Made by a program: the position numbers and the translations under genes. Shown here one piece after another: positions 1-8,543 of a DNA stretch of 64,000 bases; positions within the stretch are counted from its first letter, which is position 1, and every line of letters begins with the position of its first letter. The stretch is from NCBI GenBank assembly GCA_023954195.1, contig JAMLIK010000003.1, forward strand, positions 514,587 to 578,586. Direction: 5' to 3'. The notes beneath the pieces are model-generated. The model searched no databases and was not told the origin of the DNA. It saw only the letters and a list, made by a program, of their open reading frames with translations. This DNA comes from Xanthobacteraceae bacterium (GTDB lineage: Bacteria > Pseudomonadota > Alphaproteobacteria > Rhizobiales > Xanthobacteraceae).

Positions 1-1592
1 CCTCCGATCAAATTCAACAAACGATCCGGGATTACGCGACGACCGCGAAGCTGGCGGTCGAGGCCGGATATGACGGCGTCGAGATCATGGGATCCGAGGG
101 CTACCTCATCAGCGAATTCTTGGCGCCGCGCACCAATCACCGTAGCGACGAGTGGGGCGGATCCCTCGAAAATCGCGGGCGCTTCCCGATCTCGGTGGTC
201 AAAGCCGTCCGTGCCGCCATCGGCGACGCGATTATTTCCTATCGAATATCGGCGCTTGAGCTCGTTGACGGCGGCTTGACGCAGGAGGAGACGCTCTGGC
301 TCGCCAAGGAGGTCGAGAGAGCCGGCGCCGATTGCCTTTCGACGGGCATCGGCTGGCATGAGGCCGTCGTTCCGACTATTGCCGGTCCGGTTCCGCACAC
401 GGCTTTCATCGAGTCGACCCGCCGGCTCAAGGAGGTCGTCGGGATTCCGGTCACCGCGAGCAACCGGATCAACTTGCCCGAGGATGCAGCCAGGGTTATC
501 GCCGATGGCTCGGCCGATCTGGTGTCGATGGCGCGACCGTTGCTGGCGGACGCCGCGTTCGTCAACAAGGTCGCCGCCGGGCGTCCCGATCTCGTCAATG
601 TCTGCATCGCCTGCAATCAGGCGTGCCTTGACCACTACTTCACCGATCAGGTGATTACCTGCCTGGTGAACCCGCGCGCGGCGCGTGAGAACGATTTCAC
701 CGATGCGCCGGCGGCTGCGAAAAAGCGCGTCGCCGTGGTTGGCGCTGGCGTCGCCGGCATGGCGGCCGCGCTTGAAGCGGGCCGCCGCGGCCATCATGTC
801 ACGTTGTTCGAAGCGGCTCCGCGGATCGGTGGGCAATTCGCGTTGGCGGCGGTGATTCCCGGCAAGGAGGACTACGGCCTGTCGTTGAAAAGCTATGAAG
901 CGCAACTGACCGATGCCGGCGTCGAGGTCAAGACCGGCATCGCCGTGGACCCGGAAACGCTCAAGCGCGAGAACTTTGACGAAGTGATTGTCTCGACGGG
1001 CGTGACGCCGCGCCTGATCGATATTCCCGGCGGGGACGATCCCCGCGTTGTGTCCTATTCGAAGGTGCTCGACGGATCCGTCAACGTGGGCGATCGCGTG
1101 GTCATCATCGGCGGCGGCGGCATCGGGCACGACGTCGCGCTCTTCCTCGCCATGGAGACCAACGGTCGCCGGCAGACGCGCGAGGAATTTTTCGCGCGCT
1201 GGGGCATCGACGGCAAGCCGAAGACCCATGCCGCAAAGCGACAGATCACCATGGTCAAGCGCTCGCCCGGCGTCTTCGGGCGCACGCTCGGAAAAAGTAC
1301 CGGCTGGATCCTTCGCCAGGAACTGAAGGATCTCAAGGTCAGGCAGATCGCGGAGGCGCGCTACCTGAAAATTAGCGGCGAAGGTCTTCACATCGCGTTA
1401 CCGGACCGCACCGAAATCCTGCCGGCAGACACCATTGTCGTGTGCGCCGGTCAGGATTCGGATCGCGGCGTCGCCGACCGGATCGCGGCGAACGGCCAGA
1501 CCGTACATGTAATCGGCGGGGCGCGGCTTGCCGGTGAACTCGACGCCAAGCGCGCGATTTACGAAGGCGCGATCCTCGGAAATCGCATCTGA
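1..1592 (+). CDS. 2,4-dienoyl-CoA reductase-like NADH:flavin oxidoreductase, 5' end missing
   Basis: The reading frame is open from base 3, so the gene starts upstream of the window and about the first 150 residues of the FMN-binding TIM barrel are missing. What remains is the end of the barrel, then a cysteine cluster of the 4Fe-4S type (C-x2-C-x3-C followed by a further C within CIACNQAC...VITCLVNP, around bases 600-670). Next comes a GAGVAGM dinucleotide-binding motif and a second one, GGGGIGHD. That order (Old Yellow Enzyme barrel, Fe-S, FAD and NAD(P)H domains) is that of FadH-type 2,4-dienoyl-CoA reductases and related trimethylamine dehydrogenase-like enzymes, which reduce conjugated enoyl substrates. 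The acyl-CoA genes downstream fit a role in unsaturated acyl-CoA reduction, but the substrate is inferred. Confidence 0.85.
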   Translation, partial: SDQIQQTIRDYATTAKLAVEAGYDGVEIMGSEGYLISEFLAPRTNHRSDEWGGSLENRGRFPISVVKAVRAAIGDAIISYRISALELVDGGLTQEETLWLAKEVERAGADCLSTGIGWHEAVVPTIAGPVPHTAFIESTRRLKEVVGIPVTASNRINLPEDAARVIADGSADLVSMARPLLADAAFVNKVAAGRPDLVNVCIACNQACLDHYFTDQVITCLVNPRAARENDFTDAPAAAKKRVAVVGAGVAGMAAALEAGRRGHHVTLFEAAPRIGGQFALAAVIPGKEDYGLSLKSYEAQLTDAGVEVKTGIAVDPETLKRENFDEVIVSTGVTPRLIDIPGGDDPRVVSYSKVLDGSVNVGDRVVIIGGGGIGHDVALFLAMETNGRRQTREEFFARWGIDGKPKTHAAKRQITMVKRSPGVFGRTLGKSTGWILRQELKDLKVRQIAEARYLKISGEGLHIALPDRTEILPADTIVVCAGQDSDRGVADRIAANGQTVHVIGGARLAGELDAKRAIYEGAILGNRI

Positions 1593-1648
1593 AGCGGTCG
1601 CAGGGCCGCAGCAAAATCGGGCCATATCCGGGACATGGGAACATATCG

Positions 1649-2548
1649 ATGCCGATAGATCTGAGCGCGGACTTCCTGAAGCGGCGGCCGGCCAATTTCC
1701 GGCCGATGACGCCGATCCAGTTTCTGCGACGTGCCGCTGACGTATTTCCGGAGCGCACGGCCGTTGTTCACGGCGACATCACGTACACCTGGCGCGAGCA
1801 TGAGCGCCGCTGCCGAAGGCTGGCGTCTGCCCTGAAAAGCAGCGGCGCCGGCGAAGGGGACGTTGTCGCGATCCTGTGCCCCAACACGCCCGCCATGCTG
1901 GAGGCTCACTTCGGCGTGCCGATGGCGGGCGCAATCCTCAACACGCTGAATACCCGGCTCGATGCCGCCGCCATCGCCTTCATCCTCGAACATTCCGAAG
2001 CCAAGGTCTTCATCGTCGATCGCCAGTGGAGCGATGTTGCACAGGAAGCGTTATCGAAACTGGCGGCGCGTCCTCTCGTCGTACACATCGACGATCCCTC
2101 CGCCGATGGTGGCGAACTGATCGGCGATCTCGACTACGAGGCGTTTCTGAAGCGGGGCCACCCGGACGACGACACGGCGTGGCCGACCGATGAATTCGAT
2201 GCGATCACGCTCAACTACACCTCCGGCACCACCGGAAATCCCAAGGGCGCGCTCTACCATCATCGCGGTTGTTACCTGAATACGTTGGGACAACTTGTGC
2301 ATCATCATCTGAGCAGCGATTCCGTCTATCTCTGGACGCTGCCGATGTTTCACGTCAACGGTTGGTGTTTTTCGTGGGGCATCGCCGCCGTCGGCGGCAC
2401 GCATGTTTGTCTGCGGAAGGTTTTACCGACCGAAATATTCGCTTCCATCGATGGCCGATCGCCTGGTTTGATGCTGGAAAAGGCGTTTCTCGGGCCAAAT
2501 GAGAGGCGCGCATTGTTGCGTCCCGCCGGTTCTCATGCTCTTTCCTAG
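1649..2548 (+). pseudogene. Acyl-CoA synthetase (AMP-binding), truncated at the C-terminus
   Basis: The 299 codons match the N-terminal half of medium/long-chain acyl-CoA synthetases. They include the P-loop-like motif NYTSGTTGNPKGALYHHRG near residue 190 and the LPMFHVNGW motif near residue 232. Full-length family members have about 540 residues. Similarity appears to stop at about residue 268 (after the PTEIFASI stretch), and the last 30 or so residues look unrelated. The A8 gating motif, the hinge and the C-terminal lid with the catalytic lysine are all absent, so adenylate formation and thioesterification should fail. The 3' end overlaps the leader of the MarR gene, consistent with a deletion that fused the two loci. 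An intact synthetase lies at 6919-8532. Confidence 0.8.
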
Positions 2549-2585
2549 CCGAGGATTTCAACACCCACTTCGGAAGTGCGATCAG

Positions 2586-3155
2586 ATGGCTCCGGTGAAG
2601 CATTCGCGAAAGGCCGTGGCAGCGGAAGCCTCCGCTGGCGAGGCCACAGTGCCCGTTCAAGGAACCCAGGATCGCGTTGCCGATCACCTGAGCAATCGGA
2701 TTTTCTTCCGGCTGTTTCAAGTCGCGAACACGCTTCAGAAGCAGGCCGTGAAGGAACTGGGCGTCACCACGGTGCAATGGGCGGTTCTCGGCGCTTTGTC
2801 GGACCCCAGGCCGACTTACGGCATGTCGGTCGGAACGCTGGCGGATTTCCTCGTCGTCAGCCGTCAGAATCTGGATGGCGTTCTGAAGCGTCTTGAGCGT
2901 GACGGTCTTGTCGAGCGGGTGACCGATCCGGAGGATCGCCGCGCGCGGGTCGTGCGGCTCACGCCGGTCGGCTTCGCGTTCTGGAAGGAGTTGCGCGAAC
3001 GCATTTTTCAATTTTACGATCAGGCGGTCAGCGGATTCAAATTCGACGATCGTGTCGCGCTCGCCCACTATCTCAACGCGCTCCAGGGGCAGTTGATGAA
3101 TGTTCGTCTGGAGCCGCGGCGACGGGAGCGGAAGAAGAACGATCGGCGCCCCTGA
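2586..3155 (+). CDS. MarR family transcriptional regulator
   Basis: A protein of about 189 residues with a central winged helix-turn-helix. The recognition-helix and wing signature ADFLVVSRQNLDGVLKRLERDGLVERVTDPEDRRARVVRLT is typical of MarR proteins (conserved D-x-R-x3-V-x-LT wing). I chose the ATG at 2586 (MAPVKHSRK) because it follows a GGAAG ribosome-binding site by 9 bases; the frame is also open further upstream into the truncated synthetase. MarR proteins are usually ligand-responsive repressors, and several family members next to aromatic or acyl-CoA catabolic genes bind a CoA thioester. Its targets cannot be read from the sequence. The C-terminus ends in a basic tail (RRRERKKNDRR). 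Confidence 0.85.
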   Translation: MAPVKHSRKAVAAEASAGEATVPVQGTQDRVADHLSNRIFFRLFQVANTLQKQAVKELGVTTVQWAVLGALSDPRPTYGMSVGTLADFLVVSRQNLDGVLKRLERDGLVERVTDPEDRRARVVRLTPVGFAFWKELRERIFQFYDQAVSGFKFDDRVALAHYLNALQGQLMNVRLEPRRRERKKNDRRP

Positions 3156-3180
3156 CGTTGTGCCAGAGGCGCCTTCATCG

Positions 3181-3543
3181 CTATTTCTTGACGAGTGGGC
3201 ATTGGCTCTCGGATAGCGGTCGGAAGGCTTCGTTGGCGGGGATCCGGGCCAGCAGCTTGTAATAGTCCTACGGCCCCTTCGATTCTTCCGGCTTCTTGAC
3301 CTCGAACAGATACATGTCATGAAGCACGCGACCGTCCTCACGAATGCTGTCGTTCCCGAATACGATATCTTGCACGGGTGTCTTCCTCGTCTGGGCGAGA
3401 ACCGGGCCGGTCGACTTGTCGCCCAGGGCCGCGACGGCCTTCAGATAGTGGAGGGTCGCGGAATAGGCTCCCGCGTGAATCTGGGATGGAACGCGGCCGG
3501 GCGTCTTTTCGGCGAACCGCTTGGCGAACTTGCGCGTGTTCAT
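3181..3543 (-). pseudogene. C-terminal remnant of a branched-chain amino acid-type ABC substrate-binding protein
   Basis: Only the last 120 or so codons of a periplasmic-binding protein survive, on the minus strand. The reading FAKRFAEKTPGRVPSQIHAG... through SIREDGRVLHDMYLFEVKKPEESKGP aligns with the C-terminal part of the intact protein at 3770-5008. After SKGP there is an in-frame TAG, and the frame then continues DYYKLLARIPANEAFRPLSE to a normal end (CPLVKK, stop at 3181-3183). The related protein has a tryptophan codon at that position, so a TGG to TAG change is likely. There is no signal peptide or N-terminal lobe. This is a decayed paralogue, not a gene. Confidence 0.8.
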
Positions 3544-3769
3544 GATTTCCTTCCGCGAGGGAGGGCATTTGATCGATGCGGATCGATCGACCGGGGGCAG
3601 ATCGGGTGTGAAGGCAGGAAAACCGCGCCGATGTTGATTTCAAGGACAAAGTGTCCTCCGCGAGATCAGCGACATGCCGGATGGCGATTGAATCAGCCCT
3701 GAATCAGTCGCGAACGGCCTTGGCATCCAAGTTGCTATGCAGCTTCCAGTGCTCATGAGGGAGGCGCAT

Positions 3770-5008
3770 ATGCCAAGAATTCTACGAGGAAATCTGCCGG
3801 GATATCTCACCACCGTGTTAACCGCCGCAGCCATGTTGGCGGCGGCGCCTGCTCACGCTCAAATATCTGATGATGTTGTGAAAATCGGCGTTCTCGCCGA
3901 CATGTCCGGGCCCTATGCCGATATTCAGGGGCCCGGCGACGTGGTCGCGACCAAAATGGCGGTTGAGGATTTCGGCGGCAAGGTCAACGGCAAGCCGATC
4001 GAGGTGGTTTCCGCGGATGTCCAGTTGAAGGCCGACGTCGGCGCGGCAATCGCCCGTCGATGGTACGATACCGAAAAAGTGGATGCCATTTTCGGCCTCG
4101 GCACCTCGGCCGTCGCGCTTGCCGTCCAGGCGATCGCCCAGGAGAAGAACAAGGTTTCGATCGCCACCTCGGTCGGATCCACGGCGTTGACGGGGAAGGC
4201 GTGTTCACCCAACGGGATTCACTGGGTCTACGACACTTACGCGCTGGCCAAGGGGACCGCGACCGCGATGATGAAGCAGGGCGGCGCGGACAGCTGGTTC
4301 TTTTTGACCGCCGACTATGCTTTCGGTCATTCGTTGGAGCAGGATACGGCCGACATCGTCAAGAGGAACGGGGGCAAGGTGATCGGCAGCGTCCGGGCGC
4401 CGGTCAATAGCCCCGACTATTCATCTTTCATACTCCAGGCGCAGGCGTCGAAGGCTCAAGTTATCGGGCTCGCGGTCGCGGGCGCTGACGTCATCAACTC
4501 GATCAAGACGGCGGCGGATTTCGGTCTTGTCGCCGGAGGTCAAAAGCTGGCCGGTCTTCTGGTGCTGATTACGGATATTCACGCTCTCGGTCTGAAGACG
4601 GCCCAGGGGCTGATGTTCACCGAAGCCTATTACTGGGATCAGAACGACGAAACGCGCGCCTTCGCCAAGCGGTTCGCCGAGCGCCATGGCGGACGGCCGC
4701 CGACGATGTTTCAGGCCGGGATCTACAGCGCCGTCGCGCATTATCTGAAGGCGATCCAGGCGGCTGGTTCCGACGAGGCCAGGACTGTCATCGCGACGAT
4801 GAAGAAGATCCCCGTCAACGACTTCATGACCAAGAACGGCAGCATCCGCGAAGACGGGCGAATGATGCGGGACATGTACCTGCTTCAGGCCAAAAAACCT
4901 TCGGAATCGAAGGGAGAATGGGATCTGATGAATGTCGTTGCGACCATCCCCGCCGCGGATGCGTTCCGGCCTCTCTCCGAAAGCGAGTGTCCATTGATTA
5001 AGAAGTAG
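3770..5008 (+). CDS. ABC transporter substrate-binding protein, LivK/peripla_BP_6 family
   Basis: A 412-residue exported binding protein. The ATG at 3770 follows a strong GAGGGAGG site and opens with a clear Sec signal peptide (basic MPRILR, a hydrophobic TTVLTAAAMLAAAP stretch, cleavage after AHA). The mature start DDVVKIGVLADMSGPYAD is the standard opening of the branched-chain amino acid/amide binding proteins, many of which bind aromatic or other carboxylic acids in this bacterial group. No permease or ATPase genes are adjacent, so it is an orphan receptor or works with a transporter elsewhere. Its position between the acyl-CoA genes and the sigma-54 activator suggests uptake of the acid that the operon degrades; this is inference. 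Confidence 0.9.
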   Translation: MPRILRGNLPGYLTTVLTAAAMLAAAPAHAQISDDVVKIGVLADMSGPYADIQGPGDVVATKMAVEDFGGKVNGKPIEVVSADVQLKADVGAAIARRWYDTEKVDAIFGLGTSAVALAVQAIAQEKNKVSIATSVGSTALTGKACSPNGIHWVYDTYALAKGTATAMMKQGGADSWFFLTADYAFGHSLEQDTADIVKRNGGKVIGSVRAPVNSPDYSSFILQAQASKAQVIGLAVAGADVINSIKTAADFGLVAGGQKLAGLLVLITDIHALGLKTAQGLMFTEAYYWDQNDETRAFAKRFAERHGGRPPTMFQAGIYSAVAHYLKAIQAAGSDEARTVIATMKKIPVNDFMTKNGSIREDGRMMRDMYLLQAKKPSESKGEWDLMNVVATIPAADAFRPLSESECPLIKK

Positions 5009-5018
5009 CGGCGGACGG

Positions 5019-5053
5019 CCGCGGCGGGAGATCGAGGATGTCTTCCGCCGCGG
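5019..5053. terminator. Inverted repeat between convergent genes, possible bidirectional terminator
   Basis: CCGCGGCGG (5019-5027) and CCGCCGCGG (5045-5053) form a perfect 9-bp stem with a 17-base loop. It lies between the stop of the substrate-binding protein and the stop of the convergent activator gene. There is no T-run on either side, so it is not a canonical intrinsic terminator. Confidence 0.4.
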
Positions 5054-6703
5054 TCAGGTCTGTTCGGTATCCTCGATCGCGGCCAGCTTCTTGTAAAGGA
5101 ACGAGCGCGAGATGCCGAGGCGTGCGGCGGCTTTCTTCTTGTTGCCGCCGCAGGCCGCGATGGCTTCCTTGATCTGTTCATTCTGAACGTCGGAGATGAC
5201 TTTCTTCAGGTCCCGCGAGTTATGCGCCGGCGCCGTGACCGCCAGTCCGAGGGGCTTTTCGGGTCGCCTCGGCGTTTCCGACAAATCCTGAACGCCGATC
5301 GTGATCCCGTCCGAGAACACGAACGCGCGTTCGATTTCGTGTTGCAATTGCCGGATGTTGCCGGGCCACGCGCGCTCGGCGAGATCGGTCAGGGCATCGC
5401 CGCTGATCCGGGGTGTCGGTCGGGCGTGCCGGTAGGCGATCTCTTGAAGGAACTTGTCGACCAGCAGCGGGATATCGTCGATCCGCTCGCGCAGCGGTGG
5501 GACTTCGATGACAATCGGGGAGAGGCGATAGAATAGGTCGAGACGGAATCCACCGCTTTCCACCATCGACTGCAAGTCCTTGTTGGTGGCCGAGACCAGG
5601 CGAAAATCGACCGGGCGCGAACGGTCGCCGCCGATCCGTTCGATGATCTTGTCCTGCACCACGCGCAACAGCTTCGCCTGAACGTCGAGCGGCATGTCGC
5701 CGATCTCGTCAAGAAAAATCGTGCCCCCCTCGGCCTGCTCGAATTTACCTTTGCGCCCTTTCTTGTCGGCGCCGGTGAAGGCGCCGGGCTCATAGCCGAA
5801 CAGTTCCGATTCCACGAGGTTGTGCGGAAGCGCGGCGGCATTGACATTAATCATCGGCCGGTCGCGGCGTGGACTGAGCTGATGCAATGCATGAGCGACG
5901 AGTTCCTTGCCGGTGCCGCTTTCGCCGCGGATCAGAACCGGAATCTCAAGCGACGCGACCTTGACGATCTGCGCGCGTAGCCGCTGGACGGCGGGGCTCT
6001 GTCCGATGATTTGTTCGAGTCCGTAGTCGCGGGCGCGGAGCGTCGCTGTTTCGCGCTTGTAGAATTCGAGTTCGCCTTCAAGCGCCTTGATGCGCCGGCT
6101 CAGGGATTCAAGCTGTTGAGGCCCCTTGAACATGACGCGTCCGATGGCCCCGAGCACGCGCCCATTGCGCCTGATCGGCACCCTTGAGACGACGCGTTCG
6201 GAGCCCTGCATGCGTTGAATTGCGCCGACCTCGGCTTTCCCGGTCGCGACAACCTTATGAAGCCGCGTATTCTCGATGACTTGCTCGACCGGCTGGCCAT
6301 TTCCCTCGCCAAGCTTGAGGCCGAAAAACGCTTCGTGAATCGGCGAGATATAGACAAGACGCGCCTCGTCATCGACGATTGTCATGGCATCGAAGGGGTC
6401 CGTCAGCAGATACTGGATGATGTCCCATGCGAAGCTGACGCTTCCGATGAAGTGCAGCAAGGCGTCGCCCGGCGCGCGGCTGATGACCAGCAGTTCTCCT
6501 GATTCCGCTTCCGCGAGCAGGATCGCGTAAGCGCGACGATCCAGATTGAGCGTCGTCAGGCGCGCCTCCCGCAGGTCGCCCATCCACATGCGATCGGCGG
6601 CGAGCGCCATGATCCGGGGATCGGAGCCGAGGCCGGTCGAAAAAACGGCTTGTCCCTCCCGGTTGAGGAACGCCACGCCGGCAATCTGTATGTCGTTCGG
6701 CAT
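5054..6703 (-). CDS. Sigma-54-dependent transcriptional activator with PAS-type sensor (NtrC/PrpR-like)
   Basis: A bacterial enhancer-binding protein of 549 residues. Residues 1-90 form a domain I do not recognise, and a PAS-like domain follows (about 100-210, containing DPFDAMTIVDDEARLVYISP). Next is a short coiled linker, then the AAA+ domain with Walker A GESGTGKE (260-267), the sigma-54 contact loop GAFTGA (307-312) and Walker B GGTIFLDE. A Fis-type helix-turn-helix sits at the C-terminus (NKKKAAARLGISRSFLYKKL). There is no phospho-receiver, so activation is probably by ligand binding. The ATG at 6703 (MPNDIQIAG) was preferred over an ATG 33 bases upstream because the upstream one lies inside an inverted repeat. 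It is divergent from the acyl-CoA operon and faces a consensus sigma-54 promoter, so it is the likely activator. Confidence 0.93.
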   Translation of the reverse strand: MPNDIQIAGVAFLNREGQAVFSTGLGSDPRIMALAADRMWMGDLREARLTTLNLDRRAYAILLAEAESGELLVISRAPGDALLHFIGSVSFAWDIIQYLLTDPFDAMTIVDDEARLVYISPIHEAFFGLKLGEGNGQPVEQVIENTRLHKVVATGKAEVGAIQRMQGSERVVSRVPIRRNGRVLGAIGRVMFKGPQQLESLSRRIKALEGELEFYKRETATLRARDYGLEQIIGQSPAVQRLRAQIVKVASLEIPVLIRGESGTGKELVAHALHQLSPRRDRPMINVNAAALPHNLVESELFGYEPGAFTGADKKGRKGKFEQAEGGTIFLDEIGDMPLDVQAKLLRVVQDKIIERIGGDRSRPVDFRLVSATNKDLQSMVESGGFRLDLFYRLSPIVIEVPPLRERIDDIPLLVDKFLQEIAYRHARPTPRISGDALTDLAERAWPGNIRQLQHEIERAFVFSDGITIGVQDLSETPRRPEKPLGLAVTAPAHNSRDLKKVISDVQNEQIKEAIAACGGNKKKAAARLGISRSFLYKKLAAIEDTEQT

Positions 6704-6709
6704 ATTCTT

Positions 6710-6760
6710 GTGTCCACGTCGAGGACACTTCAACATGGTCGTATGTTGGATGCAAGGACA
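6710..6760. promoter_or_regulatory. Paired inverted repeats, candidate upstream activator sites
   Basis: GTGTCC-N7-GGACAC (6710-6728) is a perfect 6-bp-arm inverted repeat. A second, half-conserved copy TGTTG-N7-GGACA lies at 6744-6760. Both have the same 7-base spacer, and their centres (6719 and 6752) are 33 bp apart, about three helical turns, as expected for side-by-side dimers of an enhancer-binding protein. They sit about 120-170 bp upstream of the predicted sigma-54 start and next to the activator's own start codon, which would also allow autoregulation. Protein binding is inferred. Confidence 0.6.
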
Positions 6761-6853
6761 TCAATTCACACGGAAACACACAAGAGGCCGAGCATTCGCT
6801 CTAATGCGCTGTGAAACCTCGCAATTTGCGTCGCTGACATCAACGGCGACAGC

Positions 6854-6868
6854 TGGCACGCAAGTTGC
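6854..6868 (+). promoter_or_regulatory. Sigma-54 (-24/-12) promoter of the acyl-CoA operon
   Basis: TGGCACG-CAAG-TTGC matches the sigma-54 consensus TGGCACG-N4-TTGC at every fixed base. Transcription would start near 6880, about 40 bases before the ATG at 6919. An alternative in-frame TTG start at 6865 falls inside this promoter, which supports the choice of 6919. Confidence 0.85.
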
Positions 6869-6918
6869 GTATCTCGGCCCAGGCATCGCGGCGCGATGCG
6901 ATACCCGATGAGATCGAC

Positions 6919-8532
6919 ATGCGACCATTCCTTACGCTTCACTCCCCGGCGAACGCGCGGCGCTACTACCAGCAGGGACTCTGGAAGGACGAAACGCTCT
7001 ACGGCCTCTTGAGCAGGCATGCCGATGAGCGCCCCGGCGACATCGCGCTTCAGGATGGGCGCCGCTCGGTGACATGGGCGGATTTGCGCGGCTGGGCGGA
7101 CGGTGTCGCCGGCAACCTGCGCGAGTTCGGCTTGAGCGGGGGAGACCGGGTTTCGATCTGGATGTCCAATCGCATTGAAGCGATCGTGATGTTCCTCGCC
7201 TGCGCACGGGAAGGCATTGCCTGCAATCCCTCGCTTCACAAGACTTTCACCTGCGCGGAAATCGTCGAATTGCTGTCGTCGTTGTCGGCCCGCGCGTTGC
7301 TGACCGAGGCGGGCTGGGGCGCGGACCGCGCGCGCGTCGATCTCGATGCGATGCTGGTGAAGCTGCCGCATCTCAAGATGGTATACGCGCCGGAAACCCT
7401 ACCTGGCCCAACGATCAACGCGGCGCCGCCATGCGCCGATCCTGACAAGGTGGTGTATTTGGCATTTACGTCGGGAACCACCGGTTCGCCGAAATGCGTC
7501 ATGCATTCGGATAACACGCTGCTCGCAAACGCTCGCGATCTGGTGGCCGACTGGCGGCACGGACCGCAAACCGTGCTGCTGTCGCTGTCGCCGCTGTCGC
7601 ATCACATCGCCTGGGTCGGGATTGCGCAATGGCTGGTGACTGGCGGACGCTTCGTCACTGACGATCCACCGGCCGGCATGAGCCGGATCGATTGGATTCA
7701 GGCGACGAAGGCGACTTACGTTCTCGGTGTTCCGACGCACGCAATGGACGTTCTCGCCGAGCAGCAGCGGACGGGGCAGCGGCTTGGCGATGTGTCGGTC
7801 TTTTACATGGCCGGATCGCCGATCCCGCCGGTCACCGCCGCCGCCTTTCTGGAACAGGGAATCAAGCCGCAGAATATTTACGGCATGACGGAGAATTCGT
7901 CGCATCAATACACCCATCCGGACGACTCCGCCGATGTCATCGTCCAGACCTGCGGTCGTGGCGGGCCCGCCTATGAGGTGCGGTTGTTCGACCCGGCGGA
8001 CTCCGACAAGGAGGTGAAGCCCGGCGAGGTCGGGCAGATTGCCGGCCGTGGCGCCGCGTTGATGCTGGGTTACTTCGATAACCAGAGCGCGACCGAATCC
8101 AGCTTCAACAAGGACGGCTGGTTTCTGTCCGGCGATCTCGGCGTGGTGGACGAAGCGGGCAATCTTCGCATTGAGGGCCGCCTCAAGGATCTGATTATCC
8201 GTGGCGGCCATAACATCTATCCCTCCCATATCGAAGCGGCGGCGGTGCGTCACAAGGATGCCGGGCGGGTCGCCGCGTTCCCGGTGCCTGATGATCGTCT
8301 GGGCGAACGGGTCTGTATCGCCGTGTCCGGAACGATCGAGCCGGACGAGTTGCTGCGGCACCTGCGCGAGCAGGGAATTTCGAAATACGACATGCCGGAA
8401 TATTTTGTCAGGGTGGACGAATTTCCGCTCACGGCGAGCGGAAAGATTCTCAAGCGCGAATTGACGCTGTGGGTGCGTCGTGGAGAATTGGCGCCGCTGC
8501 CCATTCGCGGGCCGATCGCGGCTGCGAGCTAG
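6919..8532 (+). CDS. Acyl-CoA synthetase / CoA ligase (AMP-binding, cyclohexanecarboxylate-CoA ligase-like)
   Basis: A full-length ANL-family ligase of 537 residues. Visible motifs are AFTSGTTGSPKCVMHSD (phosphate-binding loop, about residue 180), YGMTENSSHQYT (adenine/Mg region), DGWFLSGDLG, the hinge region LIIRGGHNIYPSHIEA and the catalytic-lysine region ASGKILKREL near the C-terminus. It would activate a carboxylic acid to its CoA thioester in the cytoplasm, as the first step of the operon. The general look resembles CoA ligases for alicyclic and medium-chain acids, but specificity cannot be read. It is the first gene after the sigma-54 promoter, and its stop overlaps a GTG that could start the next gene. 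Confidence 0.9.
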   Translation: MRPFLTLHSPANARRYYQQGLWKDETLYGLLSRHADERPGDIALQDGRRSVTWADLRGWADGVAGNLREFGLSGGDRVSIWMSNRIEAIVMFLACAREGIACNPSLHKTFTCAEIVELLSSLSARALLTEAGWGADRARVDLDAMLVKLPHLKMVYAPETLPGPTINAAPPCADPDKVVYLAFTSGTTGSPKCVMHSDNTLLANARDLVADWRHGPQTVLLSLSPLSHHIAWVGIAQWLVTGGRFVTDDPPAGMSRIDWIQATKATYVLGVPTHAMDVLAEQQRTGQRLGDVSVFYMAGSPIPPVTAAAFLEQGIKPQNIYGMTENSSHQYTHPDDSADVIVQTCGRGGPAYEVRLFDPADSDKEVKPGEVGQIAGRGAALMLGYFDNQSATESSFNKDGWFLSGDLGVVDEAGNLRIEGRLKDLIIRGGHNIYPSHIEAAAVRHKDAGRVAAFPVPDDRLGERVCIAVSGTIEPDELLRHLREQGISKYDMPEYFVRVDEFPLTASGKILKRELTLWVRRGELAPLPIRGPIAAAS

Positions 8533-8543
8533 TGGCGGCGCAA

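Noticed and set aside
2355..3341. A 328-codon minus-strand open frame
   Set aside because: Antisense to the MarR gene, which has clear winged-helix motifs.
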